Below, piece by piece: positions 22,045 through 27,678 of a DNA stretch of 27,678 nt (the first letter of the stretch is position 1; every line of letters starts with the position of its first letter). Location: assembly GCA_050329415.1 (NCBI GenBank), contig JBHJOS010000010.1, positions 1 through 27,678 of the forward strand, read 5' to 3'. Below the pieces are notes generated by a model that worked only from the letters and a program-made list of their open reading frames with translations, made no database searches and was not told where the DNA came from. Position numbers and translations under genes: made by a program. Origin of the DNA: JANNOG01 sp050329415 (lineage in GTDB: Bacteria; Actinomycetota; Actinomycetes; Actinomycetales; JBBAYJ01).

Positions 22045-22961
22045 GGCACTTCCTGCGCGACGACGACCTGTCCCCCGACGACCAGGCCGAGATCCTCGAC
22101 CTGGCCGACGCCGTGAAGTCCGCGCCCTTCTCGCAGCGCCCGCTGGCGGGGCCGCTGGCCGTGGCCCTCCTCTTCGACCGGCCGAGCACGCGGACCCGGG
22201 TCTCGTTCAGCGTCGGCGTCGCCCACCTCGGCGGGTACCCGCTGGTCGTCGATGCCGCCTCGTCGCAGCTCGGACGCGGCGAGCCGATCGAGGACACCAC
22301 GCGCGTGCTGGAGCGGCAGTGCGCGGCGATCGTGTGGCGTACCGGCGCGCACGAGCGGGTCGAGCGGATGGCCGCCGTCAGCCGGGTCCCCGTGGTCAAC
22401 GCCCTCACCGACGCCTTCCACCCCTGCCAGCTGCTCGCCGACCTCCAGACGGTGCGCGAGCGCCACGGTCGCCTGACCGGACTCACCCTGACCTATGTCG
22501 GTGACGGCGCCAACAACATGGCCCACTCCTGTCTGCTGGCCGGGGCGACCGCGGGGATGCACGTCCGGATCGGCGCCCCCGACGGCTTCCGTCCCGACGT
22601 GGAGGTGGTCTCGGCAGCGAGCCGACGTGCGGCCGAGACGGGCGGCACGGTCACCGTGACCAGCGACGCCCGGGCCGCGGTCGACGGCGCCGACGTCGTG
22701 GCGACGGACACCTGGGTGTCCATGGGGCAGGAGGACGAGCAGGCGGTCCGTGAGCGGCCGTTCCTCCCGTACGCGGTGACCTCGGACCTGCTCGAGCATG
22801 CGGCACCTGGCGCGACAGTGCTTCACTGCCTGCCCGCCTACCGCGGCAAGGAGATCGCCACGGACGTCCTCGATGCGCCGGGGACCGCGGTGTGGGACGA
22901 GGCGGAGAACCGGCTCCACGCGCAGAAGGCGCTCCTGGTCTGGCTGCTGGAGCGGTCGTGA
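22041..22961 (+). CDS. argF: Ornithine carbamoyltransferase
   Basis: ArgF makes citrulline from ornithine and carbamoyl phosphate. It has 306 residues. The carbamoyl-phosphate site is FDRPSTRTRVSFSVG; the STRTR core is intact. HPCQLLADLQTVRERHG and the ornithine-side VHCLPAYRGKEIATDVLD-type segment (LHCLPAYRGKEIA here) are present. VGDGANNMAHS lies at the domain interface. The ATG at 22041 overlaps the argD stop and has GGAGGAG a few bases upstream. argR begins inside its stop. Nothing unusual is seen. Confidence 0.97.
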   Translation: MRHFLRDDDLSPDDQAEILDLADAVKSAPFSQRPLAGPLAVALLFDRPSTRTRVSFSVGVAHLGGYPLVVDAASSQLGRGEPIEDTTRVLERQCAAIVWRTGAHERVERMAAVSRVPVVNALTDAFHPCQLLADLQTVRERHGRLTGLTLTYVGDGANNMAHSCLLAGATAGMHVRIGAPDGFRPDVEVVSAASRRAAETGGTVTVTSDARAAVDGADVVATDTWVSMGQEDEQAVRERPFLPYAVTSDLLEHAAPGATVLHCLPAYRGKEIATDVLDAPGTAVWDEAENRLHAQKALLVWLLERS

Positions 22962-23527
22962 CCGGACGCGGCGGGGGCGGGGCCGCGACCGTCCGTACCA
23001 AGGCGGCCCGTCAGGCCGCCGTCGCGCGCGCGGTGACGGACGGGGTGGTGCGCAGCCAGACCCACCTGGCGGGGGTCCTCGCAGCGGCCGGCTTCGAGGT
23101 CACCCAGGCCACTCTCTCCCGGGATCTGGACGACCTCGGTGCCGTCAAGGTCCGTCACGCGGACGGGACCCTCGTCTACGCGATCCCCGGCCAGGGCGGC
23201 GACCCGAGCCCGGTCGCCGCCGTCGATGACGAGGCCCGCGACGCGCGGCTGGCGCGTCGGTGCGCCGAGCTGCTGCTGTCGGCCGAGGCCTCGGGCAACC
23301 TGGTCGTCGCGCGGACACCGCCCGGTGCCGCGCAGTTCCTGGCGTCCGCGCTGGACCAGTCGGCCGGCACCCCGCGGCGGCGGGAGGTGATCGGCACGAT
23401 CGCGGGAGACGACACCGTCCTCGTCATCAGCCGGGATCCGCGCGGGGGCGACGCCGTCGCCCGCTGGCTGATCGACCTGGCAGGCTCCCCCGGGCGTGCC
23501 GTCGGCCCGCCGGACAGCGAGGAGTGA
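22958..23527 (+). CDS. argR: Arginine repressor
   Basis: ArgR is the hexameric, arginine-dependent regulator of arginine genes. It has 189 residues. After a short basic start (ATVRTKAARQAAVARAV), the winged-helix domain has RSQTHLAGVLAAAGFEVTQA and TLSRDLDDLGAVKVR, the standard DNA-recognition region. The C-terminal domain ends with GTIAGDDTVLVISRDPRGG, the arginine-binding and trimer motif (GTIAGDDT). It is slightly longer than usual owing to the N-terminal extension and the tail GRAVGPPDSEE. Position inside the operon it controls predicts autoregulation. The GTG overlaps the argF stop. Confidence 0.96.
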   Translation: MTGRGGGGAATVRTKAARQAAVARAVTDGVVRSQTHLAGVLAAAGFEVTQATLSRDLDDLGAVKVRHADGTLVYAIPGQGGDPSPVAAVDDEARDARLARRCAELLLSAEASGNLVVARTPPGAAQFLASALDQSAGTPRRREVIGTIAGDDTVLVISRDPRGGDAVARWLIDLAGSPGRAVGPPDSEE

Positions 23528-23529
23528 CC

Positions 23530-24957
23530 GTGAACGCACCGACGCCCGCCGCACTCTGGGGCGGCCGATTCGAGGGCGGGCCGGCCCCGGAGCTGCACGC
23601 CCTCGGCGTGTCCACCGACGTCGACTGGGTCCTTGCCGACCACGACCTCCGCGCGTCGGCGGCGCACGCCCGGGTGCTGCATCGCGCCGGGCTGCTCACC
23701 GCGTCCCAGCTCGCCGAGCTGACCACCGGGCTCGGGCGGCTGCGGGCCGCCGTCGCCGACGGGTCGTTCCGGCCCTCTCCCGCGGACGAGGACGTGCATT
23801 CGGCCCTCGAGCGCGGCCTCGTCGAGTGCGTGGGCCCCGACCTGGGCGGCCGGCTGCGGGCGGGGCGCAGTCGCAACGACCAGATCGCCACGCTGCTGCG
23901 GATGTACCTGCGCGACGTCGCCACCGAGGTGGCGGCCGGCGTGTGCGACCTCGTGCAGGCGCTCGCCGACCAGGCGGGCGCCCACCCGGAGGCGGTGATG
24001 CCGGGGCGCACCCACCTCCAGCACGCCCAGCCGATCCTGCTGGCCCATCACCTGCAGGCGCACGGCTGGGCGATGCTGCGCGACGTCGACCGGATCCGCG
24101 ACTGGGACGCCCGCGCGGACGCCAGCCCGTACGGCTCGGGTGCGCTGGCAGGTTCCTCGCTGGGTCTGGACCCGGTGGCCATGGCGGCGGAACTCGGGTT
24201 CTCGCGGCCGGTGGAGAACTCCGTCGACGGCACGGCGTCGCGGGACGTGGCGGCGGAGCTGGCCTGGGTGATGGCAATGACCGCCGTCGACGTCTCCCGG
24301 CTGGCCGAGGAGATCGTTCTGTGGGCGACCGCGGAGTTCGGCTTCGTCCGGCTCGCCGACGCGTGGTCCACCGGGTCGTCGATCATGCCGCAGAAGAAGA
24401 ACCCCGACATCGCCGAGCTGGCCCGCGGCAAGGCCGGCCGGGTCCTCGGCGACCTCACGGGCCTGCTCGCCACCCTCAAGGCGCTGCCGCTCGCGTACAA
24501 CCGGGACCTGCAGGAGGACAAGGCCGCCGTCTTCGACGCGGTGACCCAGGTGCGGCTCGTCCTGCCAGCGATGACCGGACTCGTGGCCACCCTCGAGTTC
24601 GACGTCGAGCGGCTGGCTGCGCTCGCGCCCGCCGGCTTCTCCCTGGCCACCGACGTGGCCGAGTGGCTCGTGCGGCAGGGGGTCGCCTTCCGGGAGGCTC
24701 ACGAGATCGTGGGTCGCCTCGTCCGCGCGTGCGAGCGACGTGGCGTCGGCCTGGACGGCCTGGCTGACGACGAGCTGGTGTCGGTCCATCCGGCGCTGAC
24801 CCCGGCGGTGCGGGAGGTGCTCTCCGTGCGCTCGGCGGTGGCGGCGCGGGACGCCGTCGGCGGTACGGCACCCGTCCGGGTGACCGAGCAGCGGGCGGAG
24901 CTCCTCGGTCGGGTCGCCGAGGCCCGGGAGTGGCTGGCGGCCCGGCGGTCCCGGTGA
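23530..24957 (+). CDS. argH: Argininosuccinate lyase
   Basis: ArgH splits argininosuccinate to arginine and fumarate, the last step. It has 475 residues. It opens LWGGRFEGGPAPELHALGVS, has DEDVHSALERGLVE, RSRNDQIATLLRMYLR and PGRTHLQHAQPILLAHHLQA, and carries the fumarase-superfamily signature GSSIMPQKKNPDIAELARGK with the catalytic serine loop. The GTG at 23530 is preferred because AGGAG (23520-23524) is five bases before it; GTG 23524 is an in-frame alternative two codons longer. argG, which makes the substrate, is not between argR and argH as in many relatives. The stop overlaps the next gene's GTG. Confidence 0.96.
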   Translation: MNAPTPAALWGGRFEGGPAPELHALGVSTDVDWVLADHDLRASAAHARVLHRAGLLTASQLAELTTGLGRLRAAVADGSFRPSPADEDVHSALERGLVECVGPDLGGRLRAGRSRNDQIATLLRMYLRDVATEVAAGVCDLVQALADQAGAHPEAVMPGRTHLQHAQPILLAHHLQAHGWAMLRDVDRIRDWDARADASPYGSGALAGSSLGLDPVAMAAELGFSRPVENSVDGTASRDVAAELAWVMAMTAVDVSRLAEEIVLWATAEFGFVRLADAWSTGSSIMPQKKNPDIAELARGKAGRVLGDLTGLLATLKALPLAYNRDLQEDKAAVFDAVTQVRLVLPAMTGLVATLEFDVERLAALAPAGFSLATDVAEWLVRQGVAFREAHEIVGRLVRACERRGVGLDGLADDELVSVHPALTPAVREVLSVRSAVAARDAVGGTAPVRVTEQRAELLGRVAEAREWLAARRSR

Positions 24958-25619
24958 CGCCGGCGCACCTCACCGGCCCGACCGCCGAGCTGGCCCCGAC
25001 CCTGCTGGGTGCCCTGCTCGAGGTCCGGTGGCCGGGGGAGCGGGCGGTCACCGCGCGGCTGGTCGAGGTGGAGGCCTACGCCGGCCAGGGAGCGGACCCC
25101 GCCTCGCACGCCCACCGCGGCCCGCGGCGGGCCAACGCCGCGCTCTTCGGTCCCCCGGGGCGGCTCTACGTATACTTCACCTACGGCATGCACTGGTGCG
25201 CCAACGTCGTGTGCCACCCGGCCACCCCGGGGGCGGGCGGGGGGGTCCTGCTGCGAGCGGCGCGGCTCGAGTCCGGCGTCGAGGTGGCACGGGCACGGGC
25301 ACCGCGACCCGGTGCCGACCGGGATCTCGCGCGTGGCCCGGCGCGGCTCGCCCGCGCTCTCGGGATCACGGGGGCGGCCGACGGCGTGGACCTCCTCGGC
25401 GATCCGGACTCCCCGGTCCGGTTGCGCCCGGGCCGGCCGCCCCGCGAGGTCCGCAGTGGCCCACGGGTGGGGGTCTCGACGGCGGCGGCCACGCCGTGGC
25501 GGTTCTGGGACCCCGACGCCCCGGAGGTGTCGGCGTACCGTCCTGCTGTCCCACGGCGCCGTCCCCGGCGCGCCGGGGACGGCGCATCGGGCCGGGGTGA
25601 GGGAGGGGCCGGTGAATGA
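24954..25619 (+). CDS. 3-methyladenine DNA glycosylase (AAG/MPG family)
   Basis: This monofunctional glycosylase removes 3-methyladenine, hypoxanthine and similar damaged purines to start base excision repair. It has 221 residues. The catalytic region VTARLVEVEAYAGQGADPAS then HAHRGPRRANAALFGPPGRL and YVYFTYGMHWCANVV is diagnostic (catalytic Glu in VEVEAY, intercalating Tyr in the YFTYGMH strand). GVLLRAARLE, GPARLARALGI, RSGPRVGVSTAA and WRFWDPDAPEVSAYR end the normal domain. The last 30 residues, RRRPRRAGDGASGRGEGGAG, lie partly over a 30-bp palindrome and are not conserved. The GTG overlaps the argH stop. Position between argH and tyrS is common in actinobacteria. Confidence 0.93.
   Translation: MTPAHLTGPTAELAPTLLGALLEVRWPGERAVTARLVEVEAYAGQGADPASHAHRGPRRANAALFGPPGRLYVYFTYGMHWCANVVCHPATPGAGGGVLLRAARLESGVEVARARAPRPGADRDLARGPARLARALGITGAADGVDLLGDPDSPVRLRPGRPPREVRSGPRVGVSTAAATPWRFWDPDAPEVSAYRPAVPRRRPRRAGDGASGRGEGGAGE
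25556..25585. repeat. 30-bp perfect palindrome near the mpg 3' end
   Basis: The arm GCGCCGTCCCCGGCG is followed directly by its exact reverse complement. As RNA this is a very stable hairpin with a minimal loop, ending 26 bp before the tyrS GTG and clear of its GGAGGGG site. It is a candidate attenuator, mRNA-processing stem or protein-binding site. Confidence 0.85.
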
Positions 25620-26916
25620 CGTCCGCAGGACCGACGTCCTGGGCGATCTGGGGCGGCGTGGGCTGGTGGCGCAGAGCACGGATCCGGAGGCACTGGCAGT
25701 GGAACTCGCCGCCGGGCCCGTGACGCTCTACTGCGGCTTCGACCCCACGGCGCCGTCGCTCCACGTCGGCAACCTCCTGCAGATCCTCACCCTGCGCCGG
25801 TTCCAGGACGCCGGCCACCGTCCCCTCGCGCTGGTCGGCGGGGCGACCGGGCTCATCGGCGATCCCCGGCCCACGGCCGAGCGGGTCCTCCACTCCCCGG
25901 AGACCGTGCGCGAGTGGGTGGAGCGGATCCGGGCGCAGTTGCAGCCGCTCCTCCGGTTCGACGGGACGAACGGCGCCGTGATCGTCGACAACCTGGACTG
26001 GCTGGGCCGCGTGAGCGCGATCGAGCTGCTGCGGGACGTGGGCAAGCACTTCCGGGTGGGGCGCATGCTGGCGAAGGAGGCGGTGAGCGCCCGCCTCGCC
26101 AGCCAGCACGGCATCAGCTACACGGAGTTCAGCTACCAGATCCTGCAGGCCACGGACTACCTGGAGCTGTACCGGCGGCACGGCTGCCGGCTGCAGACGG
26201 GCGGTTCCGACCAGTGGGGCAACCTCACGGCCGGGGTCGACCTCGTGCATCGTGTCGAGGGGGCATCGGTGCACGCGCTGACCACGCCGCTGCTCACGAA
26301 GGCCGATGGGACGAAGTTCGGCAAGACCGAGGCCGGGACCGTCTGGCTGGACGCCGACATGACCAGCCCGTACGCCTTCTACCAGTTCTGGCTCGCCACC
26401 GACGACCGCGACGTCGTCCGGCTGCTGCGGCTGTTCACCTTCGCCACCGAGGAGGAGCTGGCGGCCCTGGAGTCCGAGACCGCCGATGCCCCGCAGCGGC
26501 GGTCGGCCCACCGGCGCCTCGCGGCCGACGTGACAGAGCTGGTCCACGGCCGCGCCGCCTTGGAGGCGGTGCGCGATGCCAGCGCGGCCCTCTTCGGCGG
26601 GGGCACCCTGGCGGCTCTGGACCCCCGGACCCTGGTGGACGCAGCCCGCGAGCTGCCGCGTCACCCGGTCCCGTGGGGGACGCCGGTCGTCGAGGCGCTG
26701 GTCGGGACCGGGCTGGCGCCGAGTCGCGCCGCGGCCCGGAGGTCCGTGGGCGAGGGGGCGGTCCACGTCAACAACGTCAAGGTGACCGACACCGACGAGA
26801 CCCTGGAGGCCGAGCACTTCCTCCACGGCGAGGTGGCCATCCTGCGGCGGGGACGACGAGCGCTGTCGGCCGCGGTTCGCCCGGGCGGCGCCGCGGACGG
26901 GGGCACCGCCGCGTGA
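25612..26916 (+). CDS. tyrS: Tyrosine-tRNA ligase
   Basis: TyrRS is a class I synthetase that charges tRNA-Tyr. It has 434 residues. The HIGH-type motif is in LYCGFDPTAPSLHVGNLLQI. GDPRPTAER and the tyrosine pocket YTEFSYQILQATDYLEL follow, then SDQWGNLTAGVDLVHR. The KMSKS-type loop is KFGKT in LLTKADGTKFGKTEAGTVW. The C-terminal S4-like RNA-binding domain is GLAPSRAAARRSVGEGAVHV then NNVKVTD. The GTG at 25612 overlaps the mpg stop and has GGAGGGG (25602-25608) upstream. No T-box-like leader is present. The ribosomal RNA operon follows. Confidence 0.97.
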   Translation: MNDVRRTDVLGDLGRRGLVAQSTDPEALAVELAAGPVTLYCGFDPTAPSLHVGNLLQILTLRRFQDAGHRPLALVGGATGLIGDPRPTAERVLHSPETVREWVERIRAQLQPLLRFDGTNGAVIVDNLDWLGRVSAIELLRDVGKHFRVGRMLAKEAVSARLASQHGISYTEFSYQILQATDYLELYRRHGCRLQTGGSDQWGNLTAGVDLVHRVEGASVHALTTPLLTKADGTKFGKTEAGTVWLDADMTSPYAFYQFWLATDDRDVVRLLRLFTFATEEELAALESETADAPQRRSAHRRLAADVTELVHGRAALEAVRDASAALFGGGTLAALDPRTLVDAARELPRHPVPWGTPVVEALVGTGLAPSRAAARRSVGEGAVHVNNVKVTDTDETLEAEHFLHGEVAILRRGRRALSAAVRPGGAADGGTAA

Positions 26917-26946
26917 GCTTGCGCGGCGCCGGGCGGTATGGAGATC

Positions 26947-27045
26947 GACTTGACCGGCCTGCCGCTCCCGCGTAAGTTCTGTCGAGCGCCGAGGCGGGTA
27001 GCAACACCGCCGAGAGCGCAAACCCCCCGAAAATCCGGTCAAGTC
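26947..27045. repeat. 11-bp inverted repeat flanking the rrn P1 region
   Basis: GACTTGACCGG (26947-26957) includes the P1 -35 box, and its exact reverse complement CCGGTCAAGTC is at 27035-27045, just upstream of P2. The second copy would place a -35-like hexamer on the minus strand, but no -10 box is found for it. It may bind a regulator at both sites. Confidence 0.6.
26950..26978 (+). promoter_or_regulatory. rRNA operon promoter P1
   Basis: TTGACC (26950-26955), a 17-bp spacer and TAAGTT (26973-26978). This is the best -35/-10 pair in the window together with P2, as expected for a sigma-70-type housekeeping rrn promoter. Transcription would start near 26985. Confidence 0.65.
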
Positions 27046-27053
27046 CTCGCGAC

Positions 27054-27082
27054 TGGACACGGAGCCCGGGGGAGCGTAAGGT
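27054..27082 (+). promoter_or_regulatory. rRNA operon promoter P2
   Basis: TGGACA (27054-27059), a 17-bp spacer and TAAGGT (27077-27082). It is in tandem with P1, 104 bp downstream. Transcription would start near 27089, leaving a leader of about 215 nt before 16S rRNA. Confidence 0.7.
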
Positions 27083-27136
27083 GAGAGGGTTGCCCCGGGA
27101 GGGCCCGAGAGGGCCTGACAGGTGAGCGTCCGAACC

Positions 27137-27153
27137 TTGAGAACTCAACAGCG
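27137..27153 (+). promoter_or_regulatory. rrn leader antitermination-like element
   Basis: TTGAGAACTCAACAGCG matches the conserved TTTGAGAACTCAA-type leader segment found upstream of actinobacterial 16S genes and associated with boxA/NusB-type antitermination. It also holds the small palindrome TTGAG with CTCAA. Assignment is from family knowledge. Confidence 0.55.
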
Positions 27154-27172
27154 TGCCATAGTCGATGCCGAT

Positions 27173-27295
27173 CGACCACGACCCCCGTCGTGGTCGGACA
27201 CATCGGTCGACGGTCGGGTCAAGCCCCGACCGTCAGCCGGATCAACGGCCCCGTCAGGGGCCTACGCAGGTGTCGACCGGTCTATCCACCGGTCG
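27173..27295 (+). promoter_or_regulatory. Four consecutive hairpins in the rrn leader
   Basis: Perfect stems follow one another: CGACCACGAC with GTCGTGGTCG (27173-27196, CCCC loop); GACGGTCGGG with CCCGACCGTC (27209-27234); GGCCCC with GGGGCC (27247-27262, GTCA loop); and CGACCGGT with ACCGGTCG (27274-27295). They fill the leader between the antitermination element and 16S and probably guide pre-rRNA folding and processing. One may be replaced by pairing with sequence after 16S, outside this window. Confidence 0.65.
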
Positions 27296-27302
27296 TGAGA
27301 CA

Positions 27303-27678
<376 letters not shown>

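Noticed and set aside
25463..25611. T-box riboswitch before tyrS
   Set aside because: The upstream region is coding sequence of the glycosylase gene, and I see no T-box consensus or specifier structure; only the palindrome is present.
26887..26930. Terminator after tyrS (GGCGCCGCG with CGCGGCGCC)
   Set aside because: The 9-bp arms are perfect but 26 bp apart and span the stop codon, with no U-run. In such GC-rich sequence this may be chance, so I did not list it as a feature.

Overview
This is a very GC-rich chromosomal segment of an actinobacterium (class Actinomycetes). The evidence is the GC-rich third codon positions, frequent GTG starts, GTGA/ATGA gene overlaps, a bifunctional-type HisA (PriA), the argC-argJ-argB-argD-argF-argR order, and the actinobacterial 16S rRNA start at the right edge. 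I cannot place it below class level from 376 nt of 16S. Almost everything is housekeeping: amino-acid biosynthesis, translation and replication.

Layout, left to right. (1) 1-2858: the 3' two thirds of dnaE, overlapped by a small four-helix membrane protein gene. (2) 2851-3780, minus strand: a LON-domain protein gene, preceded by the wreck of a YbaK/EbsC-type tRNA-editing gene that still has a promoter. (3) 3819-8603: histidine genes hisD, hisC, hisB, hisH and hisA/priA. hisF and hisI, which often follow, are absent, and a fold-back repeat separates hisH from hisA. (4) 8588-9429, minus: DUF1844 and ASCH-domain genes, translationally coupled. (5) 9435-11856: infC-rpmI-rplT with a structured leader and an apparent ATC start codon for infC, then an SpoU-type RNA methyltransferase gene. 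(6) 12078-13436, minus: a DivIVA-like coiled-coil protein with a repetitive acidic tail. (7) 13603-17236: pheS-pheT. (8) 17517-24957: argC-J-B-D-F-R-H without argG. (9) 24954-26916: a 3-methyladenine DNA glycosylase gene and tyrS. (10) 26917-27678: a ribosomal RNA operon start with two tandem promoters, a leader carrying four hairpins, and the 5' end of 16S rRNA.

The genes form a few tightly packed transcription units. The his units make L-histidine (and perhaps serve tryptophan through PriA). The arg unit takes glutamate/acetyl-CoA to ornithine and citrulline and carries its own repressor, ArgR. infC-rpmI-rplT, pheST, tyrS, the SpoU methylase and the rRNA operon all serve translation. Six transcription starts show a TAnnnT -10 box only 6-8 nt before the start codon, which implies leaderless mRNAs.

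The parts that are not routine are in the intergenic DNA: an 88-bp fold-back element with tandem copies of its left end (7642-7768); a second, unrelated repeat family present three times, twice as a 121-bp inverted pair (11984-12020, 17338-17459); a 30-bp perfect palindrome before tyrS; and the decayed YbaK gene. I found no CRISPR array, transposase, phage gene or tRNA gene, and no new multi-gene system.
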